A DNA stretch of 20,541 nucleotides, taken from positions 1-20,541 of the forward strand of contig DXYG01000046.1 of NCBI GenBank assembly GCA_019415925.1. The letters are read 5' to 3'. The stretch is from Clostridiales bacterium. GTDB lineage: Bacteria > Bacillota > Clostridia > Oscillospirales > Acutalibacteraceae. Every line of letters begins with the position of its first letter. Position 1 is the stretch's first letter. A program made the translations under genes and the position numbers. The notes under the pieces are model-generated. The model worked only from the letters and a program-made list of their open reading frames with translations. It searched no databases and was not told where the DNA came from. This document shows positions 7,801 to 15,700 of the stretch, one piece after another.

Positions 7801-9086
7801 ACATCAGCTTTGGTCTTTATGCCACAGAAGATATTGTATCTGCAAGCGGTACAGTTATTCCGGCTGATGGACTGATTGAGATTGTCAGCGTAAATGAAAA
7901 TGGAACTGCTGTTATGAAGTCAGACCTTCCGTTTGGCAAATACTATGTCAAGGAGATTGCAACCGATGAGCATTATGTTCTCTCTGATACGAAATATCCG
8001 GTTGTGTTTGAATACGCAGGTCAGGATACTGCAACAGTTGAAATCAAAGTGAATGATGGAAAAGAAATCAAGAATGAACTTATCTATGGTTCTGTATCAG
8101 GTAAGAAGATTGACGAGAACGGAGAAGCACTTGAGGGTGCTGTTATCGGTATCTTCAAAGCCGAAGAAACAGAATTTACAAAGGATACTGCACTTATGAC
8201 GACTACCTCTGCAAAAGACGGTAGTTTTTCTTTTGCAAAAGTTCCTTATGGAAAATGGATTGTAAGAGAAATCGAGCAGCCAAAGGGATTTGTTCTTGAT
8301 GAAAAAGCGTATGAGGTCAATATCAGCAAAGCCGAGCAGGTAGTTGAAATTGAGATTGTCAATGAGTATGTTCACGGCAATATCAGACTCACGAAGGTGG
8401 ACGCTGAATATCCAGATAACAAACTTACGAGTGCAACCTTTGAGGTATATAAGGACACCAATGAGAACGGAAAGATTGATGATGGCGATGAACTTATCGG
8501 AAATCTTGAAGAAACCGAAACCGGAATTTATGAGATGAAAGAGCTGCTTTACGGAAAATATATTGTTCGTGAAACAAAAGCACCGGAGGGTTTCCTGCTT
8601 GATAAGGGAGAATACTCTGTTTTCATTGAGAAAGACGAAACAACTTATTCCGTTGAGAATAAGTCTGGTGTTGGATTTATCAATGAAGCTATGCGTGGAA
8701 CACTGAAAATCGTCAAGACATCTTCAGATGGTAAGGTTAAAGGTTTTGCGTTCAGAGTAACCGGAGCAAACGGTTATGATATGACATTTGAAACAGATAA
8801 GAACGGCGAAATCGTGATTGAGGGACTTCGTATTGGCGAATATACCGTATCCGAAGTGGCAAACAATGCCTCTGCCGCATATATCACACCTGCCGACCAG
8901 AATGTTACTATCAAACTTGATGAAACAGCCGTTGTAAAAATGCACAATGAGTTGAGGGATACTCCGAAAACAGGAGATGATACCAATATGAAACTTTGGT
9001 ATGTCCTTGCCGGACTTTCTGCTGTCGGTATCGCTGTAACGTCTGTTGTTGCACACAAAAAGAAGAAAAAGGAGGGTAACGAGTAA
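4836..9086 (+). CDS. Sortase-anchored thioester-domain adhesin with about ten SpaA/Cna-B repeats
   Basis: A 1416-residue surface protein. A signal peptide (MIKSKFKR, hydrophobic core, AYAA) is followed by a domain with YCIEP (C92) and ATQLLIW (Q165), the Cys and Gln pattern of thioester domains that bind host surfaces covalently. From about residue 345 there are roughly ten domains of the SpaA/Cna-B prealbumin-like fold. Each starts with a strand such as QIVKTSEDGKV or IRLTKVDAE and contains an E in YTVTE, YIVRE or WIVRE; in this family such Lys-Asn/Asp isopeptide bonds stiffen the stalk. The C-terminus has TPKTG (1376-1380), a transmembrane helix and KKKKKEGNE, a sortase signal with Thr in place of Leu. 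ATG 4836 is chosen because AGGAGGAA precedes it by a few bases; the frame opens earlier at 4803 but through the terminator hairpin. No sortase gene is in the window. Confidence 0.92.
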   Translation: MIKSKFKRVTSLFLATLMCVTTFAGIGSTTAYAASGEKADVYMVDFPRDGDANYDGVWGHSNLTLKNGWHTGRSNFTNLKAIGSYSGNVAYCIEPGISLKVGQTMNKYDENYFNNLAANGVISGDEIRLFVGRILQYGYRGTISTSWRSQNEAAANSIAQAYATQLLIWETVIGERDTNFNHVAASGCSNVKDVINAKHPLRNKIFSYYNSMVQSVQNHATIPSFCNKSSGSAKTIELEWNGSKYTTTLTDSNNVLSKYNFKASISDVSFSVNGNKLTVSMDTAPSKEFTITATKKNAVRRGVVVWSEGKHGQNSSVQDVVSYAQEVSDSINGYVKMKVSYGSCQIVKTSEDGKVDGINFTITGNGINQKVTTANGGKFQIDNLMPGIYTVTEQAYDKYEPQETHRVTVVAGQVAKVNFNNKLKRGDLQVVKSSEDNLVEGVKFHLFGTSLSGDAVDQYAVTDKDGVATFKDVLISGSEPYTLEEVDTAIRYVVPKNQTAPVKWKEVTTRNFNNILKKFTVTVTKSDAEKGEAQGNAKLSGAVYGIYKGETLVDKYVTDENGQFTTKEYVCDTDWTIREITPSEGYLLDKTIHEVGADPKLYEVEHNLTSNDVTEQVIKGNVAIIKHTDDGETKIETPEKGASFEIYLKSAGSYDAANKDERDTIVCDENGFGQTKDMPYGIYTVHQTSGWEGREMMDDFDVFISQNAQTYRYLINNRNFESFVNVVKVDAESGKSIPYAGAGFKIYDPQGNQVKMTFTYPTPTTIDVFYTDANGSLVTPEKLDYGKGYSIVEVQAPYGYVLDDTPVYFDITEENSTEEGGVTVVKVNKPNMAQKGTITVEKTGEVFSGVNVSGSEDSDVIYQPVYEVAGLEGAVYEVRASEDISTPDGTLRYSKGEVVDTITTSSDGFVKSKELYLGKYEVKEITAPDGMVISGETHTVELTYAGQNISVTETSTSFYNERQKVQVSLAKVIEKDKTFGIGDNGEIKNISFGLYATEDIVSASGTVIPADGLIEIVSVNENGTAVMKSDLPFGKYYVKEIATDEHYVLSDTKYPVVFEYAGQDTATVEIKVNDGKEIKNELIYGSVSGKKIDENGEALEGAVIGIFKAEETEFTKDTALMTTTSAKDGSFSFAKVPYGKWIVREIEQPKGFVLDEKAYEVNISKAEQVVEIEIVNEYVHGNIRLTKVDAEYPDNKLTSATFEVYKDTNENGKIDDGDELIGNLEETETGIYEMKELLYGKYIVRETKAPEGFLLDKGEYSVFIEKDETTYSVENKSGVGFINEAMRGTLKIVKTSSDGKVKGFAFRVTGANGYDMTFETDKNGEIVIEGLRIGEYTVSEVANNASAAYITPADQNVTIKLDETAVVKMHNELRDTPKTGDDTNMKLWYVLAGLSAVGIAVTSVVAHKKKKKEGNE

Positions 9087-9175
9087 TGGAAGCAAAGACA
9101 ATTATCGCTATCGCATTAGTTGCCGTTATTGTCGGCGGCTTTATCTTTCTTCAGGTTAAAAACCGTAAGAAGTAA
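9086..9175 (+). CDS. 29-residue single-pass membrane peptide
   Basis: The ATG overlaps the adhesin stop (TAATG), and a GGAGGG lies 14 bases upstream, so it is translationally coupled to the adhesin. It reads MEAKT, a hydrophobic segment of about 17 residues (IIAIALVAVIVGGFIFL), then QVKNRKK. This is a typical small membrane protein with a positively charged cytoplasmic end. It is followed by a terminator. It may assist adhesin export or anchoring, but that is inferred only from position. Confidence 0.65.
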   Translation: MEAKTIIAIALVAVIVGGFIFLQVKNRKK

Positions 9176-9199
9176 GTAATAAGCGAACATTAACCAGTC

Positions 9200-9235
9200 G
9201 GGGCAGAGCGTAAAAAACTCTGTCCCTTTAATTTT
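9200..9235 (+). terminator. Terminator after the adhesin and small membrane peptide
   Basis: A 9-bp stem with one G-T pair (GGGGCAGAG 9200-9208 with CTCTGTCCC 9218-9226) followed by TTTAATTTT. It stands immediately before the ribosome binding site of the hydrolase gene, so it may be partial and reduce downstream expression. Confidence 0.7.
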
Positions 9236-9247
9236 GGGAGGAACATT

Positions 9248-10887
9248 ATGAAACAACAGAAAACGGTGGAGAGCCGAGTGCTTGAAATCTTAAAGGAAAG
9301 CATTCCACCAATGCTTCGGAAAATTCCGCAGAGGAATATGCTTCCGATAAAATCGAAGCGGCAACGGATAGGGCTGTTCACGAAACTGCATACCGTGCGG
9401 ATAAAGTCGGCAGATGGGGTGTGCGTGAAACAAGGCAGAATTATCAGAAAGCCAAAACGGGAATTGAGAATTTCAAGACCAAGCGTGCAGAGAAACAGCT
9501 TCAGAAACAATCGGTCAATCCTGTCGGAAAACAGAGCATCCGAACTCTGGAGCGTACGGAGAAAACAATTAAACAGTCTGCAAGGTCGGCAGGAAATACG
9601 ACAGTCAAGACCGTATCGAAAGGTGCAACCAATACTGTTCAAAGGTCGGTCAAGACCGCAGAACAAACGGCAAAGACTTCTATTAAGACTACCAAAGAAG
9701 CTGCCATTATAGCACAGAAAACAGCAAAAACAACAGCCAAAGCAACACAGAAAGCGGCTCAGACGGCAAAGAAAGCGGCGAAAGCCACAGCAGATACCGT
9801 TAAAGCCACAGCGAAAGCTACTGTTGCGACAGTCAAAGCGATTATTGCAGGGACAAAAGCACTTGTAGCAGCAATCGCCGCAGGCGGTTGGATAGCGGTT
9901 CTGATTATTATGATTGTCGTGCTGTTTGGTGCTGCCGTAGCAATGTTTGGAGGAGGAAGTGACAGTAATTCCTATACTCCGGTAAGTGCAGAGGTAGAAG
10001 CCTATGAACCCATCATACAGAAGTATGCCAAAGAGTACGGCATTCCTGAGTATGTGGAACTTATCAAGGCGGTTATGATGCAGGAAAGCGGTGGCAGAGG
10101 ACTTGACCCTATGCAGGCAGCAGAGGGAAGTTTCAATACAAGGTATCCGCACGAACCTAATGGAATTAAAGACCCTGAATATTCTATCCAGTGTGGAGTT
10201 CAGGAATTGAAAGCGGCTCTTACTTCGGCAGAAGTGGAAAGTCCGATAGATATGGAGCATATCAAACTTGCCTTGCAAGGCTACAACTTCGGTAATGGGT
10301 ATATTTCTTGGGCAAAAACGAATTACGGCGGTTATTCTTATGCCAATGCAGTGGAGTTTTCCACTCAGCAGGCACAAAGGCTTGGTTGGGACAGTTATGG
10401 AGATACCCAATATCCGGCTCACGTTCTGAGGTACTATCCGTATGGGCGAGCCTTTACTGCCGGAGGTAATCAGGCGATTGTTGAGGTTGCCTTGACACAG
10501 CTAGGCAATCAGGGCGGACAACCTTACTGGAGTTGGTACGGCTTTAACAGTCGAGTGGAATGGTGTGCCTGCTTCGTATCTTGGTGTGCTGACCAATGCG
10601 GGTATATTGAAAGCGGACTTGTTCCGAAATTTGCAGGTTGCGTGGATGGTGCAAACTGGTTTAAGTCAAATGGGAAATGGCAAGACCGCACTTATGAACC
10701 AAAGGTAGGAGATATTATCTTCTTTGATTGGGAAGGCGATGGTACAACAGACCACGTTGGTATTGTAGAGAAATGTGAGAATGGCACAGTTTATACCGTA
10801 GAGGGCAACTCAGGCGACGCCTGCAAGCAAAGACAGTACACAGTCGGAAGCAGCAATATCTATGGATACGGTATTCCGGCATATTAA
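9248..10887 (+). CDS. Membrane-anchored lysozyme-like plus CHAP cell-wall hydrolase (CD1108-type), apparent frameshift near 9285
   Basis: A bifunctional peptidoglycan hydrolase of the kind used by Gram-positive conjugation systems to open the wall. Translation should begin at ATG 9248 (GGGAGGA at 9236-9242), but after 13 codons (MKQQKTVESRVLE) the meaningful frame shifts by -1. From 9286 it reads NLKGKHSTNASENSAEEYAS and stays open to 10887, with no ATG until a GTG at 9421. One missing A in the GAAAT at 9284-9288 would explain it. The restored protein has 546 residues, numbered here. A long Lys/Thr/Ala helix-forming region (about 85-200) leads into a transmembrane helix (about 207-233). A lysozyme-like domain with MMQES (E280) follows, then a CHAP domain with WCACF (C440), DHVGIV (H503) and VEGNSGD. 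If translated only from 9421 it would have 488 residues. A sequencing error or programmed shift remains possible. Confidence 0.82.
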
Positions 10888-10909
10888 AAATTCCAGACGG
10901 TGTCTGGAA
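10886..10909 (-). terminator. Minus-strand terminator hairpin, distal copy
   Basis: TTCCAGAC (10891-10898) and GTCTGGAA (10902-10909) form a perfect 8-bp stem. Read on the minus strand it is followed by five T (plus-strand A at 10886-10890), so it fits termination of the minus-strand gene. Read on the plus strand it lacks a T-run and starts four bases after the hydrolase stop. Confidence 0.6.
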
Positions 10910-10914
10910 AATTG

Positions 10915-10944
10915 AAAAGATGGCTGCTCAGTTGAGTAGCCATC
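10915..10944 (-). terminator. Minus-strand terminator hairpin, proximal copy
   Basis: A nearly perfect 12-base arm (GATGGCTGCTCA 10919-10930 with TGAGTAGCCATC 10933-10944, one G-T pair). On the minus strand it is followed by TCTTTTC-type sequence (plus-strand A at 10915-10918). It lies seven bases past the stop of the minus-strand gene. Confidence 0.6.
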
Positions 10945-10951
10945 GGGTACA

Positions 10952-11404
10952 TTATGAGAAATCAGTTGTTTCTCTGTTATTCAGGAAAATATGGTGTGTG
11001 TGATAAGTGAAGCTGAAAAGCATATCGGCATTTTCTTTACTGCCGTCTAAAAAGGAAATATCATCGGCAAGGATAAAAAGAATTGCTAACAGCTTCTTGA
11101 TATATCCAGTGTAGCAGGCATAATCTACATAGATGTTGGCGATATATCCCTCGGCAAATTCTATCAGGTCAGCGTCAATTTCAAAGCTATTGGATAGTTC
11201 GTAAACGGTTTTGATAAATTTATCCTTGTCAGCAATTCGCTCTTTACTTGGAACACTTCTGCGGTTCTTCTGTATAAATTTTAAAAAATCATCAGCTTCC
11301 GTAAAGTCGGGAGTGACTGAGCTGTCAGTTCCCAAATCTGTTTTGTAATCCTCAAATTTCTCTTTTTCAAACCGATTACTGAATATTATCTTTTGTTCGT
11401 CCAT
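10952..11404 (-). CDS. Hypothetical acidic helical protein (150 aa)
   Basis: I do not recognise this protein. It begins MDEQKIIFSNRFEKEKFEDY, has an acidic first half rich in Asp, Glu and Lys, then a segment around FEIDADLIEFAEGYIANIYV and a hydrophobic stretch IKKLLAILFILADDISFL. The end contains FTYHTHHIFL. No signal peptide or catalytic motif is clear, and a soluble, mostly helical protein is likely. On the minus strand AGGGG lies eight bases before the ATG, a moderate ribosome binding site. It is the only supported minus-strand gene besides the hsdS tail at the right edge, and it has two terminator hairpins downstream. It is divergent from the XRE regulator gene, with which it shares a 225-base intergenic region. 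Confidence 0.6.
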   Translation of the reverse strand: MDEQKIIFSNRFEKEKFEDYKTDLGTDSSVTPDFTEADDFLKFIQKNRRSVPSKERIADKDKFIKTVYELSNSFEIDADLIEFAEGYIANIYVDYACYTGYIKKLLAILFILADDISFLDGSKENADMLFSFTYHTHHIFLNNRETTDFS

Positions 11405-11629
11405 TCCTTTTACCCCTAAGTTTATTCTATGGAGATTGTTTAACTTGGCTCTTGGGTTGTGATTTGTCTTTCGCCATTAACAATCGTGAATTACTACTTT
11501 TATAGTATAACATAAAAATAGTTGGGAATCATCACTAATAGTTGGTTTGACTTCCTTTGGGTGCGTGTGATTTGAAATCGACTTAACCTATACTATTAGT
11601 TATGGAAACATACTAAGGGAGGTGATGTG
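11405..11629. promoter_or_regulatory. Divergent intergenic region with candidate operators
   Basis: This separates the minus-strand gene from the plus-strand XRE regulator. CTAATAGT (11535-11542) and its inverse ACTATTAG (11592-11599) form an 8-bp inverted repeat, a plausible repressor operator. TATACT at 11589-11594 could be the -10 of the regulator gene, although a good -35 is not evident. AGTATA at 11504-11509 gives TATACT on the minus strand. A near-perfect ribosome binding site GGGAGGTGAT occupies 11617-11626. Confidence 0.4.
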
Positions 11630-11965
11630 ATGAAGCTCGATACAATCGGCAAGAATATAAGAAAGTTCCGACTTGCGAGAAAATTACGCCAAGAAGATTT
11701 GGCTGAGAAAACAGATTTGACAACAAATTATATTGGTATGGTTGAGCGTGGAGAGAAAATTCCGTCACTCGAAACTTTCATAAAGATAGTAAATGCTTTA
11801 GGTGTATCATCGGATATGGTTCTTACTGAGGTCCTGGAAACGGGATATACAGTCAAGAACTCTATGCTGAATGAGAAGCTTGAAAAACTTGCTCCTGAAG
11901 ATAGAAACAGAATTTATGAAGTTATAGATACACTTGTGAAGCAATCAAAGCAAATACTTCCATAA
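11630..11965 (+). CDS. XRE-family HTH transcriptional regulator
   Basis: A 111-residue regulator. Residues about 3-60 form a Cro/C1-type helix-turn-helix (IGKNIRKFRLARKLRQEDLA, then TNYIGMVERGEKIPSLETF). The C-terminal half (LAPEDRNRIYEVIDTLVKQ) is a helical segment common in small XRE regulators of mobile elements and probably dimerises. A GTG at 11627 is also in frame, but ATG 11630 has the better spacing from GGAGG at 11618-11622. It probably represses its own promoter and the divergent gene through the inverted repeat in the intergenic region. A terminator follows. Confidence 0.85.
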   Translation: MKLDTIGKNIRKFRLARKLRQEDLAEKTDLTTNYIGMVERGEKIPSLETFIKIVNALGVSSDMVLTEVLETGYTVKNSMLNEKLEKLAPEDRNRIYEVIDTLVKQSKQILP

Positions 11966-11972
11966 AACACAG

Positions 11973-12005
11973 AAGTTCGTCCTAATCGACGAGCTTTCTT
12001 TTTTT
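11973..12005 (+). terminator. Terminator after the XRE regulator
   Basis: A 9-bp stem with one G-T pair (AAGTTCGTC 11973-11981 with GACGAGCTT 11988-11996), a six-base loop and a T-rich run through 12005. Confidence 0.85.
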
Positions 12006-12120
12006 CAGTATAAAAAATTTCAGCTATCGACAAATTTTTCGGGACTTCGACAGAGCAAATATGCTATAACAACAACTGTCAGTGATAGACACATACTAAT
12101 AGACATAGGAGGAAGTAGAA

Positions 12121-12336
12121 GTGAACGACATTTTCAGACAAATAGCAAAAGAAAATGGAACAACCGAAAAAGCAGTAAAAGAGGAAATGCAGTTTGCCAT
12201 TCGGGAAGCAATGAAAAGTGCTGAACCGGAAGCAATCGCTTTTTGGAAAGCAGTTGCACCGGACGGAAAAGAGCCGCCGATAGAAAAGGTCATAGCAATG
12301 ATTGCATTGAATGTTAATAATAGAATGTATAATTGA
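12121..12336 (+). CDS. Small protein resembling the Spo0A C-terminal region (71 aa)
   Basis: A 71-residue protein starting at GTG 12121 with AGGAGGA at 12107-12113. It begins MNDIFRQIAKENGTTEKAVK and continues with EEMQFAIREAMKS, then EPPIEKVIAMIALNVNNR. The pattern of a helix with IAKENG, TTEKAVKEEM as a turn and recognition helix, and a last helix resembles small stand-alone Spo0A C-terminal-like proteins of Clostridia. The resemblance is from memory and not verified, so the function is uncertain. It stands alone between two terminators. TCGACA occurs upstream at 12027-12032 and 12047-12052, 20 bases apart, which could be regulator sites. Confidence 0.55.
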   Translation: MNDIFRQIAKENGTTEKAVKEEMQFAIREAMKSAEPEAIAFWKAVAPDGKEPPIEKVIAMIALNVNNRMYN

Positions 12337-12358
12337 GGTGCTTCGGCATCTCTTTTTT
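12335..12358 (+). terminator. Terminator with TTCG tetraloop
   Basis: GAGGTGC (12335-12341), a TTCG loop, and GCATCTC (12346-12352) with one G-T pair are followed by six T. It begins inside the stop codon of the Spo0A-C-like gene and isolates the restriction island from upstream transcription. Confidence 0.85.
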
Positions 12359-12440
12359 ATTATTCTTTAAAAGAGTTGTATTAGGTGTTTGTAAAAAGTG
12401 ACACCTTGTTGGATAGGAGTTGCGAATAAATCCCTATATC

Positions 12441-12469
12441 TTGAAAAAATAGATTATTCATAGTATAAT
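12441..12469 (+). promoter_or_regulatory. Sigma-A promoter of the Type I restriction-modification operon
   Basis: TTGAAA at 12441-12446 and TATAAT at 12464-12469 are separated by 17 bases, one mismatch from consensus. It is 55 bases before the small HTH gene and is the only good promoter seen for that gene, hsdR, hsdM and hsdS. An AGGTGT/ACACCT inverted repeat at 12383-12388 and 12401-12406 lies just upstream and might be an operator, weakly supported. Confidence 0.75.
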
Positions 12470-12523
12470 GTCAAATGAGTAACTGTAACCAAAAGGAACG
12501 GAGAATACGAAGGAGCGTTACAG

Positions 12524-12730
12524 ATGAGAATAAGCTACAACAAACTTCAAAAACTTATGATTGATAATCAAATGAAAAGACAAGATTTAATGCGTGCTGC
12601 GGAGATTTCATCGTCTGTTGCAACAAAATTAAATAAGAATGAAACAGTATCCCTTGATGTGCTTATGAGAATCTGCAAAGTATTTCATTGTGATATTGGC
12701 GATGTATGTGAAGTCATATTAGACGAATGA
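12524..12730 (+). CDS. Small HTH (Cro/C1-type) regulator leading the restriction operon
   Basis: A 68-residue protein that is almost entirely one helix-turn-helix domain: ISYNKLQKLMIDNQMKRQDL, then AAEISSSVATKLNKNETVSL and VLMRICKVFHCDIGDV. It matches the short XRE (HTH_26-like) family. Upstream is a sigma-A promoter and a GGAG ribosome binding site; hsdR starts 17 bases after its stop. Its place as first gene of the operon suggests it autoregulates restriction gene expression, similar to control proteins of Type II systems, but this is inferred from position. Confidence 0.8.
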   Translation: MRISYNKLQKLMIDNQMKRQDLMRAAEISSSVATKLNKNETVSLDVLMRICKVFHCDIGDVCEVILDE

Positions 12731-12747
12731 TATGAGGAGGTCTGAAG

Positions 12748-15700
12748 ATGGCGGCAAGTGGTAAGAAAAATATGTTTAACGAAGCTACCCGTGTTCAAAT
12801 GCCAGCAATGGTTCATTTGACACGCCTTGGTTATACCTATTTCGGGAAAATAACTGAAGATATGGCAGGCACAGTATATGACCCTGATACCAATATCTTA
12901 ATTAACGTTTTCAAGGAGCAGTTCGCACGGCTTAATCCTACCCACGCAGGAGAAGCGGAACAGACATTGAAAACTATTAGGCAGGAATTAGATAATGATG
13001 ATATAGGACGCAGTTTTTACGAGCGTTTATCGTCTGTTTCGCCTGTTAGATTGGTGGATTTTGAAAATCCAAAGAATAATACATATCATTTTACCGCCGA
13101 GTTCACTTGTAAGCGTGACCAAGATGAATTTAGACCTGATATTACATTGTTTGTAAATGGACTTCCACTTGTATTTGTTGAAGTAAAGAAGCCGAATAAT
13201 CACGGCGGTATGGTTGCAGAAAGCAAGAGAATGAACCAAAAGAGATTTCCTAATAAAAAATTTAGGAGATTTTTGAATATTACACAGTTGATGATTTTCT
13301 CTAATAATATGGAATATGACACTATGGGTGGTATTGTTCCGGTTCAGGGGGCATTCTATTGTACGACGGCAAAACAGTCTGCACCGTTCAACTGTTTTAG
13401 AGAAGAAAATCCTACTAATTTGGATATTGCACCTTATAATGCAGATTTCCCATATAAGGATATTGACCCGATTGTTGAAAAGAAGATATTGACTGACTTT
13501 AATTGTCAGGTTATTCATACTTCTCCGGAATATCAAACAAATTTAGATACCTATACACCAACCAACCGTGTACTGACATCTATGTGTAGTCCTGAAAGAT
13601 TGCTATTTATATTGAAATATGGAATTGCCTATGTTCGTTTTCATAAAGAAATAAATGGCAAGATAGAGTTTATTGAACAGAAACATATAATGCGTTATCA
13701 ACAGATGTTTGCTGCATTAACAGTAAGAAGTAAGATTGATGAAGGTGTTAATTCAGGTGTCATATGGCATACTCAAGGTAGTGGAAAAACAGCCCTTTCT
13801 TATTACCTGACTTATGTTCTTTCTGACTATTTTAGCAAGCAAAATAAAGTTGCAAAGTTTTATTTCATTGTTGACCGCCTTGATTTGCTGAAACAGGCTT
13901 CAGAAGAATTTGAAGCTCGTGGATTGGTTGTAAAAACAGCAAGTTCCCGTGCTGAACTTATGGAACAGTTCCGTAACAATCAGGCGCAAGAGGGAAATAC
14001 TGGAAAACCAGAAATTACAGTTGTAAATATACAGCGTTTTGCTGAAGATAGGTCAAAAGTTGACCTTCCTGCGTATGCAACGAATTTGCAGAGAGTGTTT
14101 ATTATTGATGAAGCACATAGAGGATATAAACCAGAAGGCTCATTCTTGGCTAATCTTCTTGATGCGGATAAAAATGCGATTAAGATTGCGTTGACAGGAA
14201 CACCACTTTTGAAAGAAGAAAGAGAATCTTGGAGAGTTTTTGGTAATTATATTCATACATACTATTATGACAAATCAATTTTAGATGGATATACGCTGAA
14301 AATTATCCGTGAGGATATAGAAACGCAGTATAAGGAGCGACTTTCTGAAATTTATGAAAAACTTGAAACTTTGGTAGAAAAGAAAGACGTAAAGAAAAGT
14401 CAGATTGTTGAACACGATAACTATGTCAAAGAGTTGCTTAGATATATTATTTCTGACCTAAAGAGATTTAGACAAATTCAGGGAGATAATACGCTCGGCG
14501 GTATGGTCATTTGTGAAACAAGTGAGCAGGCAAGGAAGCTGTTTGCGTATTTTGATGAAATTCAAGCAGAACTTAATAAAGACGCTTCTATGAAAAGTCA
14601 TTTGCGAGCTGGACTTATACTTCACGATAGTGATGACAAAGATACAAGAGATAAGATTATTGATGACTTCAAAAATAATATGACAGTTGATATTCTTATC
14701 GTTTTCAATATGCTTCTTACCGGATTTGATGCACCAAGATTGAAACGCCTGTATTTTGGTCGAAAATTGAAAGACCATAATTTGTTGCAGGCAATTACAA
14801 GAGTCAACAGACCGTATAAAGAAAACCATTATGGTTATGTTATTGATTTTGCAAATATAAAAAGGAATTTTGAGGAAACAAATGAAGCATACCTCAAAGA
14901 GCTGAACCGTTTTAATGACCCGAATGAAGTTGGTGCGGGAAATGAAACAGATACATTCAAACAGGTTATTGAAGACCCGGCAGAACTCATTAAACAAATG
15001 CAGGAAGTGCAGCAGGTTCTTTTTAACTACACCACAGATAATGCAGAAGAATTTAGTTCGGAAATATCTACGATTGAGGATAAGCAGGAATTGCTTAAAC
15101 TTAAAAAAATTCTTATTGCTGCTCGTGACTGTTGTAATTTGGTAAGAACCTTTGGCGATGATGAGTTGAAGGAAACATTTGCAAAAATGGAATTAACAAA
15201 ATTGCCATCATTGATTTCAGAGGTGCAACATCATATTGATAACATAAATCAGAAAGAACTTTTTGCAAGTGATGATACCACAAAGTTGCTTGTCAATGAA
15301 GCAATGGAGGATATTACTTTTAATTTCAGCAAAATCAGCGAGGAAGAATTGAAAATCGTCGGTGGTAAAGATGCAGTAACAGAAAAGTATAAAAAGACTG
15401 TTCGTGCCTTTACTCAGAATATCGACCCTGATGACCCTGAGTTTATTACTTTGCAGGAAGCATTTTTGCTTCGCTTCAAGCAACATGGTTTTGAACCTAA
15501 GAGTGTATCTGAGATTGAGGAGCAAGGAAAGGAATTGGAAGATATTCTGAAGAAGCTTGATGAATTACAGAAGAAAAATACGGTTCTGCTGAGAAAATAT
15601 AATGGCGATGCGAAATTCGCAAGGGTTCACAAAAGAATCAGGGAAGAAAATCTTGCTCGAAAAGCAGCAAATAAACAGCCGATTGTTTCAGAGTATGATA

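Noticed and set aside
9190..10422. Long open frame on the minus strand (410 codons)
   Set aside because: It is antisense to the hydrolase, rich in Cys, Phe and Arg with no domain, and arises from the Lys/Thr/Ala-rich composition of the sense gene. It has no suitable ribosome binding site.
14458..14997. 179-codon minus-strand frame within hsdR
   Set aside because: Antisense to the conserved helicase motifs of hsdR, which are intact in the sense frame.
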